A DNA stretch of 64,000 nucleotides from Nitzschia sp. pyKryTriq1 (Eukaryota > Bacillariophyta > Bacillariophyceae > Bacillariales > Bacillariaceae): assembly GCA_956465555.1 (NCBI GenBank), contig OY101118.1, positions 1,674,001 through 1,738,000 of the forward strand, written 5' to 3'. Position 1 is the first letter of the stretch. Every line of letters starts with the position of its first letter. Positions 52,781 to 62,117 of this stretch are shown in pieces. Position numbers and translations under genes: made by a program. The notes under the pieces are model-generated. The model was not told the DNA's origin. It ran no database searches and worked only from the letters and a program-made list of their open reading frames with translations.

Positions 52781-53071
52781 TGCAGTGTCCTGTCGACGTC
52801 ATCGGTCCGTCCGTCCCTCCCTCGACGTCATCCTGACACTGCGTGACGTCATAGCGTTCCTACTAGTCGTGACACCTCCGTCAATGACTACTGCATTTCA
52901 TCTAGAGGCGATCCCTCCTTCACAAACTTCACAAGACATCCAAGATCGCCATCACCACTACATTTATGATAAGTCGTTCGTGCCCCTGACACTTCACGAC
53001 TACCTTACGATTACAAAAGATTCATCTCTCAAAAACACCCCAGAAAAATAGTCTCACTTCTTTTAATTTCA
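52781..53071 (+). repeat. 5' LTR with three CRE-like boxes
   Basis: A 291-bp direct repeat starting TGCAGTGTCC. GACGTCAT occurs three times in its first 80 bp; the third is a full TGACGTCA palindrome. A CCGTCCGTCCCTCCCTC tract lies between the first two. Confidence 0.9.
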
Positions 53072-53996
53072 CTTCGCCAACATGAAAGAGCGCGTCCACA
53101 ATTACGTCTCCCGCTGTGACTCTTGCCAACGTAACAAAAACACAGGCCAAGGATACGGTGAAGTCCCCCCGAAAAACGATGTCGCCGTCCCTTTCGAAGA
53201 AGTTGCCGTGGACCTTATCGGTCCGTGGGCCATCACTATCCCCGGCCTCGGCACTCTCTCCATTCGTGCCCTAACAATCATTGACACGTGCACTACTCTC
53301 TGCGAGATTGTTCGCATTGAAGACAAGCAAAGCGAAACAATGGCGCACCTATTCGATGTGCAATGGCTATCTCGCTACCCTCGGCCCTTGCGATGCATTC
53401 ATGATCCCGGCACCGAGTTCGTCGGTACCGCCTTTCAAGCCATGCTCGTCCACCATGGCATTGAACCTATCCCCTCTACCGTCAAGAATCCACAATCAAA
53501 TGCCATCTGCGAACGTATCCATGCCACCGTCGGCGACATGCTTCGCACTACCCTCAATACGGAACCTCCTCAGGACCTCCCAGCGGCCATCGAACTAATT
53601 GACTCCATTCTCGCCTCAGCTCAGTACGCTACTCGCGCTGCCGTGCACACTACTATTGGTGTCTCGCCCGGCGCGCTCGTCTTTCAACGCGACATGCTCC
53701 TACCGATTCCGATTATTGCCCAGTATAACCAATTCCGCGCCCGCCGACAAGCACGCATCGACGAAAACGCGCGACGCGAAAATCTTCGCCGCCGCTTCAA
53801 AGACTACGAGCCGGGCGACGAAGTACTGGTCCTCTCCTACAAACCCGATAAGCTCGAACCTCGAGCCACCGGCCCCTTTGTCATTGCCCAAGTCCATGTC
53901 AACGGCACCGTCACTATTCAACGCAACGCCCATGTTTTTCAGCGCATTAACATCCGGCGCGTCAAGCCTTACCTTCATTAATCTTTGGAGGCAGGA

Positions 53997-54287
53997 TGCA
54001 GTGTCCTGTCGACGTCATCGGTCCGTCCGTCCCTCCCTCGACGTCATCCTGACACTGCGTGACGTCATAGCGTTCCTACTAGTCGTGACACCTCCGTCAA
54101 TGACTACTGCATTTCATCTAGAGGCGATCCCTCCTTCACAAACTTCACAAGACATCCAAGATCGCCATCACCACTACATTTATGATAAGTCGTTCGTGCC
54201 CCTGACACTTCACGACTACCTTACGATTACAAAAGATTCATCTCTCAAAAACACCCCAGAAAAATAGTCTCACTTCTTTTAATTTCA
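53997..54287 (+). repeat. 3' LTR, identical by eye to the 5' LTR
   Basis: The same 291-bp sequence as 52781-53071, preceded by a purine-rich tract (GGAGGCAGGA) and ending AATTTCA. Confidence 0.9.
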
Positions 54288-55002
54288 TCTACTTTAAATC
54301 ACGAATTGAATCCCGTAACTACGAGTCGTTGCAATGCACATGAACTCTGCCTCGCTGGCGTGGAAAGTTCCAGTGTCGTCTCAGTCGTGTGTCTGGACTC
54401 TACCGGTATCTGGCGGACAGGCCCGATTGCGACGACCGATACACATGATTGAATGAGTCTGTTCATTGTACGTAACAATAAATATAAATATACACCTTAT
54501 TTTAGAATATTTGGTAATATTAATAATGATTGATCATCAAAAAATTATCTTTGAACCAAACTACAGTAATAATTGATTCTTAAAAAACAAAAATTGATAT
54601 CCCTCAGCACAGCAGCTTGGGATCGCCATTTCTTGCTGGTGCTTGTACTGTATGCATGCATGATAGTGGTCTACACAGAGAACCATGGTTCTCTGTAGAA
54701 CCAGGTACCAGGTACCGGTACCGGTATCTCTCCGAGCGGCCGGAACGCCCCGCGTTTCTCTCATCGAGAGGGCGCGATTTCTGGCAGATAACAGATAACA
54801 CGACGGTACTGTACGAATACCAGGTAGCGAGAGCGAGGGGATCACGAGCGAGCTTTAGGCCTCAACAAGCATTCTCATCTCTCTATCATTCAATCTTCAT
54901 GGATCCGCCCTTCCCTACCACGGTACGAGCACAGAGGGTGAAAGAGACATCCATTACTGACACTGCAGCTCCATCATATGCGACCAGGATTGTCGAGAGA
55001 AG
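54288..55002. promoter_or_regulatory. AT-rich spacer, then palindrome and GTAC cluster
   Basis: The AT-rich part (about 54470-54600) holds no gene. A perfect 22-bp palindrome centred on CCATGG is at 54675-54696, and ten bases later comes a GGTACC/CCGGTA array (54705-54725); another GTAC pair is at about 54805-54815. The ATG at 54899 opens a 56-codon frame that is unrecognised and in a different frame from the next gene. Confidence 0.4.
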
Positions 55003-56007
55003 ATGCAAAAAGTCGATTCCAGAGTGGGCCTGTCAATTGGCAGCGGGTCAGCAAGTTGCGCGAGCGATTTGAGTGACTCGGAGGGGAGCTGGGCCGAAGA
55101 GCACCCACGATCCGTCTCATTGGATCAACTGTCGCGATCCGGCGATGGAAGGCTCCCCAGTAGCGTCGCGGGATTCGACCCACTACTGCACTCCGCTGTG
55201 GTGTTGGACCCGGATGGCGGCTCCTGGAGCAACCGAACAGGGGACGCTGGTGTTGTCAGGGATTTGCCGAGAACCCCTTCGTTCCGCAGCCGGATTCACC
55301 GGCGGCCAGAAGACGATGGAATAGAGGAGGACCTATCTCAAAGACGACGAACGCGGCGACAAACAGCCAGCAGCTGGGACGACGATGTCCGTATTGCTCG
55401 GCATCCTCGAGCGCCGTCATTGCGCTTCTGTCTGACTCTGTGCACGCTGACGCTGGTCCTACTGTCGCTCAGCAGCAGTAGTGATGCAGGAAACGGTGGT
55501 GGAAAAACAAGTATTCCAGAGCTGGAGATTCGGAGGGAAGAAGTAGTACTTCCCTTCCCTTCATCCCCAGAGGGTTCTCACCAAAGTCGGAAAAGGAATG
55601 CACGCAGGTCACCAGGACTGCGCTCGAAGTCACTTCCACATTACTACCTTACAGATGAGGATCGCCCCTCTCAACCAAAAGAGACAACCAAGGACAGTAA
55701 CCAAAGCAATCGAAAGGCTACAGGGACCCGCTCTAACCTGGCCATGGCTAGACCAGCGGAACGCCGTCCTGTATTTGGGGCTGGGGCGGGTCCCCAAGTG
55801 GAAAGATTCGTCCTGGACAATGCCCCGCCATCCAAGGCAGAGGAGGTCAGATCTAGTGATGAGGAGTTGTCCTATTCCAATTTCTCTTCAAACTGGACGT
55901 CTTGGTTGGCAGCTGGAGCACTTATTGCTATGCTCGTAGAGACGGGCTACAAGGAATATCGGCAATGTCGGATGGATGATTTCTTAGAAGCACAACGTCG
56001 ACTATAA
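55003..56007 (+). CDS. Hypothetical protein with two predicted membrane segments
   Basis: A 334-residue frame from the ATG at 55003. A hydrophilic Ser/Asp/Arg-rich N-terminal half contains DLPRTPSFRSRIHRRPEDD. A hydrophobic segment (FCLTLCTLTLVLLSLSSSS, about 142-160) is followed by a long charged region and a second hydrophobic segment (WTSWLAAGALIAMLVETGYK, about 300-318) near the C terminus. I do not recognise a family. With two TM segments, both ends would face the same side. The true start could lie upstream through an intron, because an ATG at 54899 with a short frame precedes it in another frame. Introns cannot be placed confidently. Confidence 0.55.
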   Translation: MQKVDSRVGLSIGSGSASCASDLSDSEGSWAEEHPRSVSLDQLSRSGDGRLPSSVAGFDPLLHSAVVLDPDGGSWSNRTGDAGVVRDLPRTPSFRSRIHRRPEDDGIEEDLSQRRRTRRQTASSWDDDVRIARHPRAPSLRFCLTLCTLTLVLLSLSSSSDAGNGGGKTSIPELEIRREEVVLPFPSSPEGSHQSRKRNARRSPGLRSKSLPHYYLTDEDRPSQPKETTKDSNQSNRKATGTRSNLAMARPAERRPVFGAGAGPQVERFVLDNAPPSKAEEVRSSDEELSYSNFSSNWTSWLAAGALIAMLVETGYKEYRQCRMDDFLEAQRRL

Positions 56008-56340
56008 TGTGGGCTGTTGTAACAAGAATTCCAAGAGACAGAGTCAAATGCTAGTGGCTGCTATTTGGCTCAAATCAATCAAAATGATAGACAATAAAGA
56101 TGACATTCAACATAGATCACTCAACCAATCAGATGCATTTTTTCATGTACTTTCACTACGTCTCGACGAACGATGTTCGACGTTAGAAAGTGTTTCTCTC
56201 TAGAAGCCGGGTATATTCCCTTCCATAGTACAAAATAGAGTAATCTAATGTAAAACATACTGCACCACATCTGGGAAATCTTCATTAACCAGTCTGCTAG
56301 CTCATTATTTTACATTTGAATGTGAGCAAGAGTTGATTAC
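56008..56340. other. Short intergenic region
   Basis: AT-rich sequence between the 3' ends of convergent genes. No repeat, RNA gene or motif is recognised. Confidence 0.4.
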
Positions 56341-57876
56341 TCAATACTCCACTTGAGGGACCCTCTTTTGCTCGACGCTCCTGGGTTCCCATCTCTTGCG
56401 ACGGTACTTGACTTCCGCACAAGCCAAAAAGCGAGATCCAGTGGGATCGCACTCACGACAAGGATGAGTCGAGAAATGAAATGTCTGATTGTCTTGGACG
56501 GTCACGCGGATGGCAAAGTGGGCGAGTTGTTTGGGCCAGCAACCCGTTTCTCGGAGCGCCGCCCACTCGTCCTCCGTCACCAACTCTACCACAACATGAT
56601 TCTCCCTATCCAACATGTCATTGAGTGAAGCCGGAGTATCGAGGCGGTTTGACGTCGGAGTCGCTGGGGTTTGGTAGTGTTCTTGCTGGATTTGAAGCAT
56701 GGCCATTCGTTGGGTGGCCACTTCCGTTTGGGAAAATCCTGCAGCCATCAAGGCATTCACAGTCTGCAGATCCAGGGTGGGCTGAACACCCACTGGGACG
56801 GAAGTGAAAACTGAGGCTGGAGTTCCTGGAGACGTGGGAGAGAATATCTGCGCTGTGTCGATGGACGAGGAGGGTTTGACAGTGGACAAGAGTTGTGGGG
56901 TGCTCCCGTGGAGAAAAGCTTCCAGATGGGGAGGCAAGAGGGCATACTTGTGTGCATCACACAGCAATGCCGAAGAATCTGGTGGTACTGGCATACTGCC
57001 TTCTCCTGTCTTCATGTACCGACGCCATTGGTGGCACCAAGCACGCGGAATGATCACATATGTGCCGCTTGTCAATGGGCAACGTTTTCCTGGGGTCGAT
57101 ATATTGTCAGTGTCTGATGTATCCGAAACAAGACAATGTGTTGGAACCCCACGAGTTCTCGTATAAAATCTGCGAACAAAAGGGTGTGAAAGCGGCTGCT
57201 TGCGCTCCAGCTTTTCGTGTTCCAACCGGTCGTGTTCGTTTTTCCGCAAGGTTTCTGTTTCCATTAGACACTGAAGACACTCACCGCCCACCGACTCTAA
57301 TTGGGTGGAGTCTGGATACAGCTTTTTGAGGATTTTCCATGCCTGTTTGTCCATCAAGCGACGTCGGCTCCTGGCCGCTTTGGCACCACATCGCTGTAGA
57401 TTCTGATGACAGCATAGTATATCGCTGTTGGCGTTGGGCCAAGGAGGGCTTACTTCTGATAAGCGGCGTTCACGCTGACGTTGCTGCTTCTTATTGAGCC
57501 GTTTCTTGCGGGGCGGCTCATTCACCGTCTCCAGCCACAACAAGGTCTTTTTGATCCAAGCTTTCGAGACGTAAAAGCCTTGCTTGGGTTCGGGAAGCGA
57601 TAAAACGCGTGTGACCACCGTTAACTCAATGTTACGAAGGTGTCCCAAAGAATATTTCCCTTTTTCGGACTTGACTATGTCCTTTGTATACTGCGGGCTA
57701 TACACCTGATCTGCAACATACTGCACCAAGCTGTCAATCAAGTCTGGGTCGTTATAAAATCGACAGGTCTGTTGAACTGCCGAAAGATCGTATGCTCTCA
57801 AGTATGTGAGAAGATGCAGTTGCACTTCTCTTGGTATTGTCTGAAGGGTTATCGAGGGCTCGGCGATGGAGCTCAT
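56341..57876 (-). CDS. F-box-like protein with a DUSP-like region
   Basis: A 511-residue protein starting at the ATG at 57876; the frame continues upstream only to a TTG. Residues about 12-50 (LQTIPREVQLHLLTYLRAYDLSAVQQTCRFYND) look like an F-box. A basic segment (KKRLNKKQQRQRERR, about 125-140) and a Cys pair in GECLQCLME follow. YVIIPRAWCHQWRRYMKTGE...LLCDAHKYALLPPHLEAFL (about 280-335) resembles the DUSP domain that ubiquitin-specific proteases such as USP48 use to bind partners. VELVTEDEWAALRETGC and HFSTHPCRECD at the C-terminal side also recall USP48-type sequence, but no Cys/His protease boxes are present. It is possibly an SCF-type substrate receptor; both domain calls are by eye. Confidence 0.65.
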   Translation of the reverse strand: MSSIAEPSITLQTIPREVQLHLLTYLRAYDLSAVQQTCRFYNDPDLIDSLVQYVADQVYSPQYTKDIVKSEKGKYSLGHLRNIELTVVTRVLSLPEPKQGFYVSKAWIKKTLLWLETVNEPPRKKRLNKKQQRQRERRLSEVSPPWPNANSDILCCHQNLQRCGAKAARSRRRLMDKQAWKILKKLYPDSTQLESVGGECLQCLMETETLRKNEHDRLEHEKLERKQPLSHPFVRRFYTRTRGVPTHCLVSDTSDTDNISTPGKRCPLTSGTYVIIPRAWCHQWRRYMKTGEGSMPVPPDSSALLCDAHKYALLPPHLEAFLHGSTPQLLSTVKPSSSIDTAQIFSPTSPGTPASVFTSVPVGVQPTLDLQTVNALMAAGFSQTEVATQRMAMLQIQQEHYQTPATPTSNRLDTPASLNDMLDRENHVVVELVTEDEWAALRETGCWPKQLAHFAIRVTVQDNQTFHFSTHPCRECDPTGSRFLACAEVKYRRKRWEPRSVEQKRVPQVEY

Positions 57877-58637
57877 TTTGTAGCCATAAGAAGATGAGAA
57901 AGGCAGTGAAGAATAGCGTACGTGTAGCAAGTTCAAAGTTGTTATTCGACGTTCAGTAGCTGTAGTGTCAGCGTACAGTACGGGGTATAATCGAAAATGC
58001 AGGACGCAAGTAATTCAAAATTCGGGGAAAGTCTTACGACGCAGGCTTGGAGCTTTCTCCAACCTTAACCTTTGTACGAGTACCGGTTGAGAGAAAATGT
58101 CGTATTTTGAATGGACGAGTGAGTACAGTAGTACCAGTACTGTGCTCCAAGGCGTAGCAACAACGGTCCTCGCAATGTCAAATTATTGTAGGTACCTCTT
58201 AGATAACAAAGAATAAGAACGTCGCCCGTCTCCTGTTGACACAAGAATTATTTTATTGATTGATTGGGGTTGATACAAAGATTCGACAGACGCCAACGAT
58301 GATTCTTGTTCCGAGCCATAAAAGTACGAGTACTGGTACCAGTACCTCCGCATCTCCTGCCTCTTCTCGTCGCGGGGATGATGCCTGTTATCCATACCGG
58401 TACAAGGTACCTGGTACCTGGTACGAACTTGTAGCGTGCGTGTACGGACCGGTACAAGTACGCAGCGGTATGTGGTTTTGGGTCTGCTGATGATGATTAT
58501 TATTTGATTTTTTGCTCAATGAGCTGACGAGATGGAGAATGGAGACGCGGCCGACGCGCCCCGCCCGCGCGCGGAGAGAAAGTTCTGTTTTGAAAAATGG
58601 AATCTTCGAAAAGGAATCTATCGAATACCAATCAATC
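57877..58637. promoter_or_regulatory. GTAC arrays upstream of the F-box/DUSP-like gene
   Basis: GTAC copies lie at 57973-57981, 58075-58086, 58126-58142 and, densely, at 58324-58461 (GTACGAGTACTGGTACCAG and similar). A CG-rich GCGCGCGG stretch is at about 58555-58575. No gene is recognised. Confidence 0.4.
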
Positions 58638-59148
58638 ATAAGCCGTGTCGCGCGGGCGCGGGTCACCGGAAATAATTTTTGCCACGAATTTTCTTCGTCT
58701 CGCCCACGCGATAACACGTGCTGTAGTAACTACCTGTCTGGCAATGTATCACCATAACCAAATTAATCGACTGAGGTTACGAATCATCTAAGTATCTTTT
58801 GGTTGAACGTGCTGCAAGAGGGAAAGGACCTTCAGAGCTGATTATGATCATATAGAGCTTGGCCAAATTTAACTAGCATTATCGCGAGGGACTCCCTCGT
58901 GATATTACTATGTAAAATGGGCCAAGGTCTGAAATGATCATAAACAGCTCTGAAGGTCATACCATTACACAGCACACTCTACCTAAACATACTTACCGAC
59001 GATTCGTAACGTCAGTCGTTTAATTTGGTGACAGTGATCCATTGCCAGACAGGTAGTTACTACAGCAGGTGTTATCGCGTGGGCGCGACGAAGAAAATTC
59101 GTGGCAAAAATTATTTCCGGTGACCCGCGCCCGCGCGACACGGCTTAT
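58638..59148. mobile_element. 511-bp foldback palindrome (foldback/MITE-like element)
   Basis: The whole stretch is one long inverted repeat. The ends are ATAAGCCGTGTCGCGCGGGC and its inverse; arms of about 215 bp match closely at their outer 100 bp and more loosely inward, and the spacer is itself palindromic (CGCGAGGGACTCCCTCGTG centred at about 58892). There is no coding frame. A degraded single arm of the same family is at 1416-1530. It resembles non-autonomous foldback or MITE-type elements; no target duplication is obvious, although the TA-containing ends ATAAGCC/GGCTTAT may include one. Confidence 0.8.
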
Positions 59149-59820
59149 CAACGTCATCGGTCGTCGACGACTCGATGATCTTATGAGATCCATCGGTCGT
59201 CTCACTTCGGTATGATACTTGTACCAGGTATCGGCTCAAAAATTGTGTTCGTTCGACTTCTTGTCTGTCCTTCGTTCGTTGGGGGTAGCCAAGACCAAGG
59301 TCTCTGTACCTGTGGTACTGGTACCGGTACGAGGGAGTAGTAAACCCAAACAACTAGGATAATTTCCTTCTAGCACAGTATTTCTATCTACTTGTTCGTT
59401 CACTAGAAGCTAAATTATTAATCAATGCCTCTATTCGAACTCGTACAGTAGAGACCCCGTTAGTCAACGGAGGGGATACTGCTTCGGGAGCATGAGTAGA
59501 CATGGAGACGCGGTGGGAGGAGTCGTTGTTGTTGTCGTCGTCGTCGTCGCCGTCTACTCTCTAGAGAGAAAGACAGTAGAGCAATACTTATAGTAGCATG
59601 GAGTACGAAGTAGTACAGTATCGTACTCTGCGCCTCGTAGACCGCTCTTGGATACTACAACTACTTTTCTCTTTGGACTCCGCCCCTATAACTTTGTTCA
59701 CGCACATCTCCTAGTACTCTCACTCCTTTTCATCAGTACATTTAGTAGAAACAAGAGTGAGCTATGGAATACTTGTTCTCTATTGTCACCTATTTGTACA
59801 CTGGTAGTTTATAGGTTCCT
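59149..59820. other. Intergenic region
   Basis: CATCGGTCGTC occurs twice near 59155 and 59191. GTAC motifs lie at about 59219 and 59305-59330. A TTGTTGTTGTCGTCGTCGTCGTCGCC triplet tract is at about 59525-59552. No gene is recognised. Confidence 0.3.
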
Positions 59821-60903
59821 CTACCAAAACTTGTCTTTCATTGCCTCCTGATACGCTTCTTCGGATCCCAGATCCTTTCCATCGTCGAGACGTTGCAGCA
59901 ATGTCAGTACTTTATCTTTCAGATCGTACCCCCATTGGCCCCATCCGCACAGAAACCGGTAAAAGTCACAAAAGGCTAGATTCAATGACTGTTGGAAGTG
60001 ATCCAATGTTGGCGGTGTGATCCCCTGACGATTGAGTTGATCCTTCAGTTGGGCAAAGTAATAGTTCACGAGCTCGTCTTCCCAGTCTTCATCGCACGAG
60101 CTGCACAGAAAATACGCCAGATCTCGCGTCGGGGTTCCCTTTCCACAGTACTGGAAGTCGTACATTGATATTTTGCCTTCGGAGTTCAATTTCATTACAT
60201 TGGCTTCTTTTGGGTCTCCGTGAATGAGACATTGCATAGGGTCACGTTTCAGACACTCGTCCAACGCCTTTGCAGCTAGTTTCAGTCGACCTTGCCATCC
60301 TCGCTTCGACATGCCCGCGTGCTCATCGGGTCGTGTATCTAAATGCCAATAACTCCCAATTTCTTGGAGACCCACCCGTTCAACAAGTTCATCAATGGTG
60401 CCCAGCCCCCAGTACGCTGCGTGGAAGTGCGCCAACCACCGCAATGTTCCTTGTACGTCCTCCCGACTTCCCGTCTGAATCCACGACCCTTGGAGGTAGG
60501 ACATGCATATCGTGATTTCGTCGTCATTAGGTCCATATTCCACGACATACGGAGTCGGCATCACCAGACAGTTGGGTGGACTTGTTGGCGGTGGAGACAA
60601 GAGTTCGGGGGCCACGTGCTTGTAATAGTTGGCCTCGACTTGATAACTTTTCGATTTGCGACGATCACCAAAGGATTGCTTACCGGGAGGAGGAGGCGTC
60701 ACGTGTTTGACGACAAACTCCAACGTCTCGCCAACTGAAAATTTGTAAATGGATCCCATACCTGCCCATAATCGACACAGTTGTTGTATTTTTACTCTCT
60801 GTCGTTTAGCCTCCACATCTTCCAATATACTGCTGCAATCGCTCCGATCCATTTTTTCCAAACATTGTCGCGTTAATTCGATGGCTCGATCTTTCGGAAA
60901 CAT
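59821..60903 (-). CDS. CHK/EcKL-like (choline-kinase-like) small-molecule kinase
   Basis: A 360-residue single-exon protein of the aminoglycoside-phosphotransferase/choline-kinase fold. A probable ATP-binding Lys is in FVVKHVTPP (about 66). The catalytic loop is LIHGDPKEANVMKL (about 226-239, H-G-D-x4-N) and the metal-binding YDFQYCGKGTPTRDLAYFL segment follows at about 247, as in CHK kinase-like and ecdysteroid-kinase-like proteins. The region before it, AHFHAAYWG (about 158), is also characteristic. The substrate is unknown; family members phosphorylate small alcohols or steroids. GTAC motifs lie about 120-350 bp upstream. Confidence 0.88.
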   Translation of the reverse strand: MFPKDRAIELTRQCLEKMDRSDCSSILEDVEAKRQRVKIQQLCRLWAGMGSIYKFSVGETLEFVVKHVTPPPPGKQSFGDRRKSKSYQVEANYYKHVAPELLSPPPTSPPNCLVMPTPYVVEYGPNDDEITICMSYLQGSWIQTGSREDVQGTLRWLAHFHAAYWGLGTIDELVERVGLQEIGSYWHLDTRPDEHAGMSKRGWQGRLKLAAKALDECLKRDPMQCLIHGDPKEANVMKLNSEGKISMYDFQYCGKGTPTRDLAYFLCSSCDEDWEDELVNYYFAQLKDQLNRQGITPPTLDHFQQSLNLAFCDFYRFLCGWGQWGYDLKDKVLTLLQRLDDGKDLGSEEAYQEAMKDKFW

Positions 60904-61280
60904 TTTCTCCTTCTAGAGATGAGTCGATAACGCTCGACAAAGACGAGAAAATAGTCAATAGTTTACTTGTGATGATTTTAATCCTCTCTCCTCTCAACGG
61001 CAAGGCGAGTATTATACCAGGGTACTGTCAAAGTGTGGTGGTGATCGGTGGTCTTTTTTTGGAGTGGATGCTCCCAGTGTTGGTGTTGTGACGGGAAATA
61101 ATGCCGAAATTCTGGCTGCAAACATGGTCGACTGTCTACCGGTACGGGTCTGCGCGCCTGTCGGACAAAGTGTGATCTATCGGGATCTTGGTTTTGGCGC
61201 GAGAGACGAGGGACGAATGTTCGTCGTTGCTCGGGAGGGGAGGCATACGGTACCGGTATGTGCCTTCGCACGAGATCTTC
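60904..61280. promoter_or_regulatory. Upstream region of the kinase gene with GTAC motifs and a dispersed repeat
   Basis: GTAC motifs lie at 61022, 61142 (CTACCGGTACGG) and 61250 (ACGGTACCGGTATG). The block at 61145-61212 is the second copy of the about 70-bp repeat at 9750-9822. Confidence 0.4.
61145..61212 (+). repeat. About 70-bp dispersed repeat, copy 2
   Basis: Inverted near-identical copy of 9750-9822, with a 3-nt difference. It immediately follows a TACCGGTACGG motif. Confidence 0.7.
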
Positions 61281-61823
61281 GGCAACTTTCTACCGAAGCA
61301 GGAATTCAACAGGGAAAGTTGCGAAGTCTATCACAGGAAGTGATGGGTGGTAAAGGAATGGCCATTCACACTTCGACGTGTAGCGTGGTGTCTACTGGTA
61401 GTATGGGAGCTAGTGGTACAATATCTCGGCGTCGTTCCACTGGGTCTGACGCCGTGGTCACCTCACAGCTGACCAATTAGATGCAGTAGAGGCCACCATG
61501 ACATCTGTCAGAGAGAAATCTCACAGAAGAAGAAAGGCCCAAACAGTGGGAGTACAAAAAAGAGATCCCAGTATGAGCTCAATAATTCAAATATTGTATC
61601 CGAAGTTCTAGGTGAGAATGACTCTGGCGCTTACCTCATTTTTCTGCAGTGGAATGGATCCCAAAGACATGGGAAGATGCTTTTTTATTGTGCTCTCGTG
61701 GCATTGCACCTAAAGAGTGGTCCAATGTCTTCCAGGAGGATCAGACTATTGGTAACCAAGTAAAAATAAAAGCTGAGATGGCATCTACAGTACTTTACTT
61801 TCGTACTACTAGTAGAGTCGAAT
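61281..61823 (+). pseudogene. Possible decayed or multi-exon gene, unrecognised
   Basis: Protein-like stretches occur in different frames: LRQLSTEAGIQQGKLRSLSQ near 61280; a frame from about 61485 beginning DAVEATMTSVREK; and, from about 61650, VEWIPKTWEDAFLLCSRG followed by IAPKEWSNVFQ. GTGAGAATG at 61612 and TTCTGCAG ending at 61649 look like splice sites, but they are only 38 nt apart. Remains of a gene are as likely as a real multi-exon one. I recognise no family. Confidence 0.25.
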
Positions 61824-62117
61824 GATTCGCTTCGGTTGGGTCTCGATGATTGACTGGTAGGATTAATTTAATATTTCTGTCAGGTTTCAGTCATTAGTCA
61901 GAATTTTCCACGACGCTAAAATGTACCGTACCGGTAGCAAACGGGGTGGTGATCCTTCTGGGTCGTGGGTTTTCGTTGCATGTTTTATGCTTTTCAACTT
62001 CTTGCCAGGAAGGTTGATTGTATTTGTTGATTGTTGACTGTTGATTATTGTATCATTCAACCTTGCCATGTCGAATCGTACGATACCCCACTCTCCCACT
62101 TAAATTCCTTCTCCATA
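61824..62117. promoter_or_regulatory. Upstream region of the SMUBP-2 helicase gene
   Basis: GTACCGTACCGGTAG at 61923-61937 is about 185 bp before the ATG. No other feature is recognised. Confidence 0.3.

Larger units (their letters stand above)
52781..54287 (+). mobile_element. Young, reduced Ty3/gypsy-type LTR element (fossil)
   Basis: Two direct LTRs of 291 bp (52781-53071 and 53997-54287) begin TG and end CA and look identical by eye, so insertion is recent. The part between carries a 299-codon integrase frame (53082-53981) with a CDSCQRNK zinc-binding piece, an integrase core of Ty3/gypsy type and a C-terminal DEVLVLSYKP region. A purine-rich tract precedes the 3' LTR. Only the integrase part is seen between the LTRs, so the element is broken and would depend on others. 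No clear target-site duplication is visible at its ends. Confidence 0.88.

Noticed and set aside
53281-53598. Second frame inside the LTR element
   Set aside because: A shadow of the integrase frame on the same strand.
55085-55330. Extending the two-TM gene to the ATG at 54899
   Set aside because: The frames differ, and the only GT-AG joins I could find gave either very short introns or early stops.
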